From Ovis canadensis (lineage: Eukaryota > Chordata > Mammalia > Artiodactyla > Bovidae): DNA of 64,000 bases. The position numbers and the translations under genes were made by a program. The DNA is taken from the NCBI RefSeq assembly GCF_042477335.2, contig NC_091247.1, forward strand, positions 7,958,501 through 8,022,500, written 5' to 3'. The notes below the pieces were generated by a model. The model was not told where the DNA came from. It saw only the letters and a list, made by a program, of their open reading frames with translations, and did not search any database. This document shows positions 17,681-40,700 of this stretch, piece by piece. The first letter of the stretch is position 1. Every line of letters begins with the position of its first letter.

Positions 17681-18562
17681 AAAACCCCATTGGCAAGTTA
17701 TATCATTTCAAAAGCTTTACACACTCAAAATTTTGATAGTTACTGCCAAACTGCTGCTCAAAAAGATGACACTGATTATACTTCTAAGAAGTTTCCATTA
17801 TTTTACATTATAGGCAACTGAGAACATTTTTCACATTGGTTACTAATAAAAACATACAAATAAACCTCACCAGAAAACCCTCAAATCTCTCAGAAAAATA
17901 AAACACTCATAATCATGGAAAGTCTGTTGTGTGTGACCTTAGGGTACTCCCCAGAACTGAGACCCTCACTGCAAAATGTGGTTGTCGTGGGGACTGAATG
18001 AGGGCAGGGTGCTCAGCACCATTACTTCAACCACGAAGCAGCAAGGCCCAACTGCCAGCCAGGCAGTGGTTCCCAACAGTGAAGAGAAAGGTCACTGCCC
18101 TCTGGGAGCACCCAGCTCTAACAAACGAGGTCATCCCAGGGTGTGGTGAGCACCATAAAGAAAATCCCTGATGAGAGGGCATGAGGGCCAGGAGACAGCT
18201 TCAGACAGGGTGGTCTGGGAAGCCCCCTTGGAGGTGATGTTTGAGTACAGGTGTGTATGACAAGGAGCTGACCACGTTATGACCTAGGACGTGGTGTCCC
18301 CAAAGGTAGGAAGAAAATCACCGTGGTTTATTCAGACGAAGGAAGGAAGATTCTGGGCCTCCAGGGCTGCGCTAAGAGCTCAGTAAGTTGTAGCTGTTGC
18401 CACTGTCATTTTTTCCCGCCATGAGCTGGAGACCAGGCCCCCTCGCTAGCTCACCCTGGTGCCTGGGGGCCCATCTCTTGAAGGTCACCAGGCACCGAGT
18501 GGCCAGAGCAGGTGAGCTCACTGGCTGGGTAGAGACCATCTGAGGGTCTGCCCTTCCCCCAC
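17681..18562. other. Intergenic stretch, no gene recognised
   Basis: Between two BovB copies of opposite orientation. I see no splice-bordered exon, RNA gene or clear young repeat here. The left third is A/T-rich and the right part GC-richer. Confidence 0.4.
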
Positions 18563-19622
18563 AGTTCAGTTCAGTTGCTCAGTTGTGTCCGACTCTTTGC
18601 GACCCCATGAATCGCAGCACGCCAGGCCTCCCTGTCTACCACCATCTCCCGGAGTTCACTCAGACTCACGTCCATCGAGTCCGTGATGCCATCCAGCCAT
18701 CTCATCCTGTCGTCCCCTTCTCCTCCTGTCCCCAATCCCTCCCAACATCAGAGTCTTTTCCAATGAGTCAACTCTTCGCATGAGGTGGCCAAAGTACTGG
18801 AGTTTCAGCTTTAGCATCAGTCCTTCCAAAGAAATCCCAGGGTTGATCTTCAGAATGGACTGGTTGGATCTCCTTGCAGTCCAAGGGATTCTCAAGAGTC
18901 TTCTCCAACACCACACTTCAAAAGCATCAATTCTTTGGTGCTCAGCTTTTTTCACAGTCCAACTCTCACATCCATACATGACCACTGGAAAAACCATAGC
19001 CTTGACTAGACGGACCTTAGTCGGCAAAGTAATGTCTCTGCTTTTGAATATACTATCTAGGTTGGTCATAACTTTTCTTCCAAGGAGTAAGCGTCTTTTA
19101 ATTTCATGGCTGCAATCACCATCTGCAGTGATTTTGGAGCCCAGAAAAATAAAGTCAGCCACTGTTTCCACTGTTTCCCCATCTATTTGCCATGAAGTAA
19201 TGGGACCAGATGCCATGATCTTCGTTTTCTGAATGTTGAGCTTTAAGCCAACTTTTTCACTCTCCTCTTTCACTTTCATCAAGAGGCTTTTTAGTTCCTC
19301 TTCACTTTCATCAAGAGGCTTTTTAGTTCCTCTTCACTTTCTGCCATAAGGGTGGTGTCATCTGCATATCTGAGGTTATTGATATTTCTTCCGGCAATCT
19401 TGATTTCAGCTTGTGTTTCTTCCAGTCCAGTGTTTCTCATGATGTACTCTGCATATAAGTTAAATAAGCAGGGTGACAATATACAGCCTTGACATACTCC
19501 TTTTCCTATCTGGAACCAGTCTGTTGTCATGTCCAGTTCTAACTGTTGCTTCCTGACCTGCATACAGATTTCTCAAGAGGCAGGTTAGGTGGTCTGATAT
19601 CCCCATCTCTTTCAGAATTTTC
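18563..19622 (-). mobile_element. BovB LINE, 5'-truncated
   Basis: The complement encodes the BovB RT end with little change ([33 protein letters not shown]), with the tail at 18563. A 32-base unit (19271-19302) is repeated at once at 19303-19334. The reading frame is otherwise long and only mildly decayed, so this is one of the younger copies here. Confidence 0.93.
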
Positions 19623-20434
19623 CAGTTTATTTCCCCCAAACCGTCAACTTTTCCAGACCTCAGGGTGGAGGTGCTCGGGGCCTGGGGAAGCAGCTGGTGG
19701 TTCTGGAAAGGTGGCCTGTACTGTGAAGACGGATGAGATACAGGGAGCTTGCCCTGACCTGCTCCTCTTTCTGTGGAAATTCAAAGCGCTTAGGACAAGG
19801 CTTCCCTCTTGAAAAGGCCATGGTTTCAGCATAGGCCTCTAGCCTCCCACACCCTCCCTCCGCCTCTGGGAGCGCTGGACTGGGTACATGGTGGGTGTGA
19901 GGAAGGCTGAGGCACTGGGGTGGCCGTGCCAACCAGGTCTTTGGACAGTCCCTCACTCCAGCCCTATCTCCGCTCCTACTGCCTCAATGAAATACTGGTG
20001 ATGGTACCACCTCTGTCCTTGCGTGGTTGGAGGTGTCGATGTAGTAATGCACCTGAGGTATGGCTAGAAACCACAGCCCTTATTATCCACAGGGAGGCTG
20101 CGGCACGGAACCAGCCAGGCTGTGTGGCCTGTGTTCTGCTCTCTCCAGACACCTCCTTACTTACGTCTGGGCCTTCCATTGCCCTACACACACAACAAGG
20201 AGCTGGCCTCCAAAACTTCTAAAGGCTGGGAGTCCTTCTGGCTATAAATTCCAAGACAGGGCCGCCTACTCTTCTGACAACACTCTTCACCCTGCCTGTC
20301 CACACTTCCTGGCTCTGACTCGAGGAAAATGCCTGGCTGCTACTCCAAAGGGAGCCTGCAGTCTCACAGCTGTCTCCTCCCACTGTGAACACAGCAAGAA
20401 TACAACAGCTCCTGCTTGGGCCCCTTCTCTGGGC

Positions 20435-20600
20435 ATCACCTCATGAACACCCAGAGCTACCCTGGGAGGTAGGGGCCACTTCAATCCCTTCTACTGATGA
20501 TGCAACAGGTCCACAGAGTGGAAGGGATTGGCCCTAAGTCCCTCTGCTAGAAGGCGGAGGAGTGGGGAATTCGAATCCCAGAGGAGCAGGGAAAAGCAGC
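20435..20600 (-). repeat. MIR-like SINE
   Basis: Antisense MIR core: 'acccagagctaccctgggag', 'actgatgatgcaacaggtcc', then 'ggaattcgaatcccagag'. Confidence 0.55.
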
Positions 20601-20715
20601 AGAAGCTCTGGCTGGAGGAGTGTCTGCCCTCAGCGCTTGAAGGTCCAAGCCTGCCAGGGTCATGGGCAGCACCGGGCAGAGATGGGAGAAGCAGACTTGG
20701 GACCTGATGGGAGCC

Positions 20716-20721
20716 TTTATT
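20716..20721 (-). promoter_or_regulatory. COQ4: Polyadenylation signal of COQ4
   Basis: AATAAA on the minus strand, about 350 bases beyond the COQ4 stop codon, within a GC-rich 3' UTR. It is the nearest canonical signal. Confidence 0.7.
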
Positions 20722-21067
20722 CAGACAGCAGAGACCCGCCTCCCTCTCTGCCTCCCTCTTCCTCAGGCCTTGGGAATCAAGGGCAGCCATTGCCCCTGTG
20801 AAGACTCCCCCAGGCTGGCACCCAGAGAACGCTGGCAGGCAGGGAGGGGTCAGGTACATGGGTTGTGGACCTGAGCAATCCCTGAGCACTCGGGGTTCAC
20901 TTCTGGCTCCCCCAGGAGCTCCACTGGCTGCTCCCTCTGATAAATCATGATGAGCCATGTCCAAGGGTCAGAGTTCACAGAGGAGGAACCTGGGTGCTGG
21001 CACAGACGTGCTCCACCCCTGGGGGAAGTGGGGGGTGGGGTGGGGTGGGGCCTCAGGCGCTCCGGGT

Positions 21068-31296
<10,229 letters not shown>

Positions 31297-31782
31297 GGCA
31301 GCGGGCACCGTCAGACGTCCTGGGGGGGGGATCAGCCGGGCAAGGCCGACTCCACCCCCCGCCCCCAACTTCTCTGGCGACGGCGCGCTGGAGAAGTCAA
31401 AAGGACTCGAGCCTTACTGCGCTGAGTGGGGAAGGGCCTTTTGGGCGGGAAAAATAGCACGGACAGGAAAAGCCTCTCGATAAGCATGAAAAAACCTAGG
31501 CAACCCCTTTGTCACCTACACCCACGGATATAAAATCCTTCTCATTTAACCTCACCTCCAAGAGAGGTCTCCAAGTAAGCCTCGTCACGTTTGGGGTTCA
31601 GCACCGGACCCTACGTCGTTCTCCGTAGCACGTTTTCCCCCCGAGGACAATAAGAAGCGAACCTCTTCCGTCCATGAAACATGGCGGCGCCCATTGGTAG
31701 TAGCACATTTGGGGGCGGGACCATATAGCATTTCCGTCTGCGTTCAGCTGTTGGGCGAGCTCGGGCTGCGCGGGCTTCAGGT
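31297..31782. promoter_or_regulatory. Bidirectional COQ4/TRUB2 promoter
   Basis: Only 486 bases separate the two start codons. On the TRUB2 side a YY1-like site (AACATGGCGGC, 31678-31688), an inverted CCAAT box (ATTGG, 31693-31697) and a GC box (GGGGGCGGGA, 31711-31720) lie 65-105 bases before the TRUB2 ATG. The COQ4 side is GC-rich with a G run at 31322-31330. Shared control of two mitochondrial genes is inferred from the layout. Confidence 0.8.
31678..31688 (+). promoter_or_regulatory. TRUB2: YY1-type site at the TRUB2 start region
   Basis: AACATGGCGGC fits the YY1 core (AAnATGGCGGC), which in many housekeeping genes overlaps or follows the transcription start. Its ATG opens a short frame ending in TAG (31681-31701) and is not the TRUB2 start. 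Confidence 0.65.
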
Positions 31783-34700
31783 ATGGCGTCCGCCGGCCTG
31801 GCTCGGCTGCAGGGGCTCTTCGCAGTCTACAAGCCCCCCGGGCTAAAATGGAAGCATCTACGGGATACTGTGGAGCTGCAGCTTCTGAAAGGTGAGTGCC
31901 TCGAGCCAGACCCAGGATCCCGCTCCGGTTTCCCAGGAGTCCATCTCAGCTTCTGAACATTGTTGCAAAATAAGATCGTGTGACCCATTCGTCTGGGCAG
32001 AGCGGTTTCCTAACTGACTGTTCGGTTCATAGTACCTCGCTTTCTCCCGTGTTCAGATGGGTAAACAGATTCAGTACTGTCCGTGGTCATAAGTAATCAA
32101 TAAGTGGTAAAGTCAAGAAAGCTGAGCGCCGAAGAATTTATGCTTTTAAATTGTGGTGTTGGAGAAGACTCTTGAGAGTCCCTTGGACTGCAGGGAGATC
32201 CAACCAGTCCATTCTAAAGGAGATCAGTCCTGGGTGTTCATTGGAAGGACTGATGTTAAAGCTGAAACTCCAATACTTTGGCTACCTCATGCAAAGAGTT
32301 GACTCTCTGGAAAAGACCCTGATGCTGGGAGGGATTGGGGGCAGGAGGAGAAGGGGACGACAGAGGATGAGATGGCTGGATGGCGTCACCGACTCGATGG
32401 ACATGAGTTTGGGTGAACTCCGGGAGTTGGTGATGGACAGGGAGGCCTGGCATGCTGCGATTCATGGGGTCGCAAAGATTCGGACACGACTGAGAGACTG
32501 AACTGAACTGAAAGTCAAGATTTGAACCCAAGTCTGTTTCTTAACTTCTGCTCTTCTTTGCACTGTGGGCTTTCAGCTGTCTTCTACAACAGAATTGATG
32601 AGATGTTCTTTATGTGTATTCAGGTCTCAATGCTGGGAAGCCTCCTGCCCCTAAACAGCGTGTTCGCTTCCTGTTGGAACCCGTGGACAGCAGCAAAGAG
32701 AAGGAGCTGACCCTCACAGCCAACCGTGTGCCCACACTCATCGACCATCCGCTGGGTAATGGGCATTCAGCAAAGGGGCTGGGTATCGCTTCCCTGGAAA
32801 GTCCCTGCCCAAAGTCAGTGTGTCCTAGCCAGACTCCTTCTGTCCCAGACCAATGTAGGACCACAGTGGCAGTGAAGTGTTTGACCAGAGATTGGCAAAA
32901 TTTCCTGGAAAGGGCTGCTGCTGCTGCTAAGTTGCTTCAGTCATGTCTGACTCTGTGCGACCCCATAGATGGCAGCCCACCAGGCTCCCCCGTCCCTGGG
33001 ATTCTCCATGCAATAACACTCGAGTGGGTTGCCATTTCCTTCTCCAGTGCATGAAAGTGACCAGGCTCTTCCACCCATGGGATTTTCCAGGCAAGAGTAC
33101 CGGAGTGGGGTGCCATTGCCTTCTCCGTGGAAAGGGCTAGATAGTCAATATTTTAGGCTTTGCAGGTTTGTGTGATTGTTGTGCAGAGCAGCTATAGACA
33201 GTATGTAATGACCCTGGCTGTGTTCCAGTAACACGTTACCTGTGGATTTGTTGTTGTTTAGTCACTAAGTTGTGTTTGGTTCATTTGGGACCTTGTGGAT
33301 TGTAGCCTGCCAGGTTCTTTTGTCCATAGGATTTCCCAGGCAAGAATCCTGGAATGCGCTGCCATTTCCTTCTTTCCTTCAAGGGGATTGAATCCGCCTC
33401 TTCTGCATTGGCAGGATTCTTTACCACTGAACCACCGGGGAAACCAGGCATCAGTGACTGAATGGATGTGAGTTATAGTAAACTGGGAGTTGGCGATGGA
33501 CAGGGAGGCCTGGCGTGCTGGAATCCATGGGGTTGCAGAGTCGGACACGACTGAGCGACTAAACTGAACTGACCATGGAAGCCCCTTACTTGTGGATACT
33601 GACATTTGAATTTCATGTATTTTTCATATATCATGAAATAGTATTCTTTTCAGTTTTTAAGACCACTTAGTAACATAAGAATCATTTTAACTTGTGGGCT
33701 GTGAAAAAGCAAAACTTGAGGATTTGACCTGTGGACTGTAGTTTGCTGACCCCTTTATTATTCTGGGATTCCAGGTAAAAATTGAGACCCTCAGGTAGAA
33801 GTCCTCAGGACAGAATTTGGAACTCCTGTGAAAGAGTGACTTAAAAAAAAATTTTTTTAATTTTATTGAAGTATAATTGGTTTACAATATTGTGTCAATT
33901 TGTGCTATACAGCAAAGTGATTCAATTATACATATGTATACATTCTATTTCCCATTCTTTTCCATTATGGTTTATCACAGGATATTGAACATAGTTTCCT
34001 ATGCTATACAATAGGACCTGGTTGTTTATCCTTTCTACATATGTGTGTGTGTGTGTGCTCAGTCACTCAGTTGTGTCCCACTCTTTGCAACCCCGTGGAC
34101 TGTTGCCAGGCTTCTCTGTTCATGGAATTTTCCATGCAAGAATACTGGACTGGGCTGCCATCTCCTTCTCCAGGGGGTCTTCCGGACCCAGGGATCAAAC
34201 GTGAATCTCTTGTGTCTCCTGCATTGACAGGTGGATTCTTTCCCACTGCGCCACCTGGGAAGCCCATTCGATATAAAATAGTTTGCATCTGCTTATCCCA
34301 GACTCGCAAGCCATCCTTCCCCTACTTCCCTTCGCCTTTGACAACCACAAATCTGTTCTCTGTGTCTGTGAAGAGTGACCTTTTATAGTCAACGAAGCTA
34401 ACCAACAGTGAAACTAGTTCCAATAATGAGCCCCCATCATTAGATATAATTAAAGTGTATGTTTGGGAGGCTATTGGAAGGCTAAGGAACTTAGAGGCCA
34501 GGAACCTCTACAACCCCTTGGACAGAAATATTCAGTGAGTCAACAGTATTCAGTTCAGTTGCTCAGTCGTGTCCAAATCTTTGCGACCCCATGGACTGCA
34601 GCAGGTCAGGCTTCCCTGTCCATTACCAACTCCTAGAGCTTCCTCAAACTCATGTCCATCCAGTCGGTGATGCCACCCAACCATCTCATCCTCTGTCATC

Positions 34701-37700
34701 CCCTTCTCCTCCTGCCTTCAATCTTACCCAGCATCAGGGTCTTTTCTAGTGAGTCAGTCCTTCGCATCAGGTAGCCAAAGTATTGGAGTTTCAGCTTCAT
34801 CATCAGTCCTTCTAATGAATATTCAGGGTTGATTTCCTTTAGGATTGGCTGGTTTGATCTCCTTGCAGTCCAAAGGACTCTCAAGAATCTTCTCAAACAC
34901 CATAGTTCAAAAACATCAATCTTTGGCACTCAGCTTTCTTTAAAGTCCAACTCTCCCATCCATACATAACTACTGGAAAAGCCATAGCTTTGACCAGATG
35001 GGCCTTTGTTGGCAAAGTAATGTCTCTGCCTTTTAATATGCTCTCTAGGTTGGTCATAGCTTTTCTTCCAAGGAGCAAGCATCTTTTAATTTTGTTTCTT
35101 TTCTTTTTTTTTTTTTTTTTTAGCATCTTTTAATTTCATGGATGCATTCACCATCTGCAGTGATTTTGGAGCCCCAAAATATAAAGTCAGCCAGTTTCCA
35201 CTGTTTCCCCATCTATTTGCCATGAAGCGATGGGACCGGATGCCATGATCTTAGTGTTCTGAATGTTGAATTTTAAGCCAACTTTTCACTCACCTCTTTC
35301 ACTTTCATCAAGAGGCTCTTTAGTTCATCTCCGCTTTCTGCCATAAGGATGGTGTCATCCGCATATCTGAGGTTATTGATATTTCTCCTGGCAGTCTTGA
35401 TTCCAGCTTGTGATTCATCCAGCCCGGCATTTCACATGATGTACTCTGCATATAAGTTAAATAAGCAGGGTTACAATATACAGCCTTAATGTACTCCTTT
35501 CCCAATTTGGAACCAGTCTCTGTTGTTCCATGTCCAGTTCTAACTGTTGCTTCTTGACCTACGTACAGGTTTCTCAGGAGGTAGGTAAGGTGGTCTGGTA
35601 TTCTCAGACTTTTCCATTTAAGACTTTTCCACCATTTCCAAAACCCCTTGGACAGAAATATTCAGTGAGTCTACAGTATAACAACAGCAATAGCAAGTAT
35701 GATGTGTTGAGGGCCTACTCTGTACTAGGTACTACGTTAAGCTTTTCCCAAGTACCATCTCATTGAATCCTGTGAAGTGGGTCCTAGTCCCATTTCACAA
35801 ATGGTAAGACGAAAGTTCAGTGTTGGCTAATGTTAAATCATGTAGCCTGGATTTATTAAGCTTTTAACTACCCCATACTGTTACCCTAGGTTCCTCTTGA
35901 TCTTCAGAAATGTAAAAGCTTCTAGCTCACTCCTGCATTCATTCATTTTTTATTTTTACATCTTTCTTGAAGTATAATTGATGTACAAAAACCTGTACAT
36001 AATTATATCTGTTTGATGAGTCATTCATTCTTTTGGGAAATGGGTCATTTCCTGAGCAGTCAGTGAGTTCTAGGCTGCGAACACACAGACCCAGGAATTC
36101 GCAGCCTCCATTTTCTCACTGGGAGACTGTCCAGAACCCACCTTCCACAGGAGCTGGATAAGGAACCCCCCAATCTTAATTCCAGTGTTCTGCCCAGTGC
36201 ACTCAAAGCCCTTCATTGAGGGAATGGTGACAGGCAGACTTACAGGCCTTTTGGGTTGCCTTTTCTCTGGGCCCCAGAAACTGAAGAAATGGTTTGGGAC
36301 CCCAGGTTCCTTGGTGGGGAAGCCTGAAAGTCCAGCTTGATGCTGATTTGGGCTCCATGAGGCAACATTCTAGGAATGAGATCGCCATGTGGGCCCAAAG
36401 CCATCCTGGAGGCTGGGTTCATTGAGGATAAAGAACTCATTTGTTTCTTTCCAGTTCGTGGACTCGCATTCACCAGCCTGAAGGTTGGCGTGGGACACCG
36501 ACTGGATTCCCAGGCATCTGGGGTGCTTGGTAGGTGGTGTGGTGAGCCTGGGGTGCAGTGATAGAGGCCTGGGGAGCTCTGAGGAGCCCAGCCCACTTCT
36601 CACCTGACTGCCACTTCCCACTCCTGCCTTCCTCCCCTGATCCCTCCCAAGTCTGATCTCTAGGAAGACAACTGGTGGAAAGAGGGATGTCCTGATCGTC
36701 CACCCTTATCAAGTGACTCTTGCCTGTGACATGTGGTTTGAAACCCTTTGTACACATGTATTCACCATAACAACGTTGTTTGGTAGATCATGTATGATTT
36801 TAGGAAGAAAAGTAAGCCTCGAGGAGCACAGATGATTTGTCTTGGGTCATGTAGCGAGCGACAGTCCCTGGACCAGAGAGGAAGCCTCTTGCTTGTGTGG
36901 GGTAACCAAGTGCCTGACCCTGGCCCCGCTGGCAGAGCTCTAGATGTCGCTGGGCACACAAAGCCCTGAGTCATAAGCCATCTGTGTCCCCAGGGTCAGG
37001 CGGTGGCCACGTCCTGCATGCACAATGGTCATAGCGACTTGTGCTGCTTCCTGGGACACAGGCGGGCGGACGTGATCTCATGCGCCCCTCCCGGGGTACC
37101 CTCTCCAGGAGTGAATGGAGGGTCATTCTTTCCTTCAACCAGAGGGAAAAACAGACCCGAAGAAAGGCAGGGAGTGGCGACAATTCCCCCGCTTATTGGA
37201 CTTGTCCTTTGTGCCGACCACTTCCTTCCCGCTCGTTGTCTCGGTCATCACAACACCCACAGAGATCAGATAGTAATTTTATCCCCATTTTACCGATGCG
37301 GAGCCTGAGACCCCAGGAGGTTAAAGGACATGCTGAGAACCATCCCCAGATGGGAGTATAGGTCTGTGTGACTGGGCTGTATAGGTCTGTGTGACTGGGC
37401 TGGTGGTCTCTTACTTTTGAGTGTCAGGATCCCCAGGGAGCTTGCTAAGGATCCTAGCCCCCCACCCTTACCCTCACCCCCACTCCCACTTTGAGTCAGA
37501 GTCAGTATATGTGGCTGGGACCTGGAAATCTGCCTTTTCATACACATGCCCAGAGGCTTCCTTGCTTCCAGTAGAAGATGCTCTCCTTGCCCCCTGGCTG
37601 CCACACCCATCAGCAGTGGGCATGTTCTGCTGGAGGGGGTGGGGGTTGGAGAGCCCAGGGGAACCGGAACGGGGAGCCCAGTGTAAGATCAGGCTGGGGT

Positions 37701-40700
37701 ACCTTTCAGTGCTCGGCGTGGGACACGGATGCGGACTCCTCACTGATATGTACAACGCTCACCTCACCAAGGTATGGGGGCTGGGGGCCGCCTGCTTATC
37801 CCTCCGCCCTTTCCCTGGGGGTCACTGGTAGGATTCTGAAGCGGAGAGGATTCCACGAGGGATGCGCATTTGGGGGCAGGGCAAGTCTTGTGCTAGGGGA
37901 AGCTGAGCAACAGCGTCAGCATGACAGCTGGCGCTGTCCCATGCTGACTGCTCTGTGCCCAGCGCCATGTGTGGACCCCCTCGTGGATGCCTTACAGCAT
38001 CCCCGTGAGATGGGATCTACTGTTAACCCATTTTACAGATGAAAGAATGAGGCCCCAAAGAGGAGATGACACTTGTTCTGGCTCACACAGCCTTTATTTC
38101 TTAAATTTTTTTGGCCATACCCCTGGGCTTGCAGGATCTTAGTTCCTCAACCAGGGGTTGAACCCTTGGCCCCAGCGGTGAAAGTGCAGAGTCGTACCCA
38201 TTGGACTGCCGGGGAATTCCCTCACACGGCCTCTAAGGAGGCAGAGCTGGGATTTGAACCTGGGTCTGTCTCACCCCAGAGCCTGATCTTGATACCACTG
38301 CATTCTCTCCGCAATGGTGAGAAGTGGATACCACCATCTCGGCGTTAGGGAGCTTGCATTCCTGCTGGGCTGTGGGGTCTGGCTTCACGAGTGTGTGCAG
38401 AGATGCCGCGTTAGGAGACCTAGGGTGTTCGTGGTTAAGAGCAGAGATTGTGGAGCCAAGTGGCTTCGCGTTAAGACTCCAGCTTGTAGCACTGTTGTAG
38501 CCAGCTCTGTGTCCTGGGCTGGATTACTTAACATCTATGTGCATCCATTTCCTCATCTTTGAAATGGGAGTGAAAATAGTACCTCCTCCGTAGGCTTACT
38601 GTGAAGATTAAATTAGTGGCAGTATGTAACGGGCTCAGCACAGCCACTCACGCGGTGGATGCTCAGCCGATGTCACCACTGTCATCCTCACTGTCATTGT
38701 CGTTACTCTTGTCTGAGGCAGAGGCAGGCAGCTGCACAGATCGTATTTGGAGGGAGGAGAGAAGCCGACAGTCTCCGGGGCGGGGGGGGGCCTGGGAGGC
38801 TCTGGTGTCAGGTTGGATGGAAGTGGAGTGGCGTGGAGGCTGGGGTTGGTCACAGGGTGGCTCGGCGCCCTGTGCAGGCTGCCAATGCTGCTTGCCATCA
38901 CAGGAAAGTCCGGTGCCCTTCCCCAGGGGGCAGCTGGGCAGGGGCCGAGCGCCCGAGCTCCCTGAGTGGCCCCCACCCCCAGCCTCAGTCTGGCACCCTG
39001 GGGTCCTGAGCTGCTGGACCACACCTCCTTCCTCCGTGCAGGGCTTAGACCATACCCATACCTTGCCTGCCCGTCCTCCAGGATTACACCGTGCGCGGCC
39101 TCCTGGGCAAAGCCACAGACGACTTCTGTGAGGACGGGCGGCTGGTGGAGAAGACAACATACGGTAAGAGCCCAAGGGAGTCCCGGGGTGGGGCAGGAGG
39201 AGTGGGTGCTCCCGCCCCTTCACTTGCTTCCTTTATGCTTCACCCCAACATGGGCCGTGAGGGTCCCTCTCAAACACTCGCAGACACACCAAGCCAGGGC
39301 TGGCTCCTAGGGGCGTGGACACGTGATTCTGTCTTCCGAGAATTCCTTGTCCTCTCCACGCTTTCTCACCTGGCTTAAATGTCCCCTCCCCAGGGATGCT
39401 TCTCCAGCCCCCAGGCTTGGACCAGGTGTACTGTCAGAAAAGTCATCAGCTGACGATCAGTGGTTTTAATGTCTGTCTCCCACCAGGGTGACACCCATGA
39501 GAGCAGGGATGTTGTAGTTCCACTCCTGTGGTCCCCCGTGGCACTGGGCCTGGCATGTGGGAAGCGCTGGATGGATCAATGGATGGGTGATGGATGGATG
39601 GGTAGATGGATAGGTGGCTTGTTCTTCATTTCTTGCTCTCCCCATGTTCTAAACTGTCCTGTAGGATCTGTTGCATGTGCTTGTTTGACACGTTTCTGAG
39701 CACCAACATGCGCCAGCCATTGTGGGGCGCACATATGGTGAATCAGATGGGGTCCCCAGTCTCAGTGGCCTCACAGTCTAGCAAGGAAAGCAGACACACC
39801 GCTACGTCTCCCGGAGAAGATTAAAAACACGGCAAAGCGATGCTACATATTTGCACTTGTGGGTGTGTGTCAACTACCAACAAAATGTTCTGAAGACAGC
39901 TACCAGCTTGACACTTTTGGGAGGGCAGAAGCTGGAATTTGGAGGAGGGGAGGTGTTTGTTGGTGTTGGTCTGAATTTCTGGAAGAAGATTCTTAAGTCA
40001 TTAAAAACTATTATAAACACCCAGAAAAACTAAGTGCCAGGAAAGAGAAGCAGGTAGAGAGCGTCAGGAGCCAGGAGGAGGAAGCTGCTGGCTTCCAGAT
40101 AAGACAACAGCACGAATGAAACCTACAGGAGGGGTGAGAGGCCCGCGCCCTTCCCAGCTGGCCAACCTTTAGTCCCTACACCTGCTCCCAGAGCTCTGGC
40201 CAGTGGAGTCAGAAGTTGGCGCCTGTCCCAGTAGGCCCACAGGCTCGGCCTCCCCGTGGGTTTGAGCATCCCCAGGATTTGCTGCTGCCTGCCCCAGAAT
40301 CCCTCGGTGGGACCAGTATGCAGAGCCTTTCCCACTTCTTGCCAACCCACTTCTGTGTTTGGACAGGTGGCACCCTCCCTCCAGGGATGCCTGGCACGAA
40401 AAACCTTGGACTGGGGCTCAGGGGTCCTGGCTTAGAAGAGCAGGCAAGTCATATCATACTATGAGCCTCATTTCCAGAAGAAAGTGGGATTTTTGTTGTT
40501 GTTGTTGGTTGGTTTTTTGGGGGTGAGAGGGGGATGTGTTTGTTTTTTTTTCCAAGCCACGCCAAATCTTAGCTCCCTGACCAGGGATCAAGCCCATGCC
40601 CCCTGCATTGGGAGAGCAGAGTCTTAATGACTAGACCAATCAGAGAAGTCCCAAGAACAAAGCATTCTTAACCTGGAGCCTGTGAATCCCTTGAGTTTGT

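Larger units (their letters stand above)
32885..33770 (+). mobile_element. Old hAT-type DNA transposon, split by later insertions
   Basis: Three pieces fit one element: 32885-32916 ('accagagattggcaaaattt'), 33129-33247 ('gtcaatattttaggctttgc', 'gctatagacagtatgtaatg', 'ctggctgtgttccagtaaca') and 33590-33770 ('gtggactgtagtttgctgac'). The outer ends are inverted copies of a 'GGTTGGCAAAC'-like terminus. It is interrupted by a SINE at 32917-33128 and by a composite insertion at 33248-33585. The family name is not certain. Confidence 0.65.

Noticed and set aside
37398-37575. Possible extra TRUB2 exon just before exon 4
   Set aside because: Exon 3 to exon 4 joins perfectly in phase, and the sequence resembles a hAT-type repeat.
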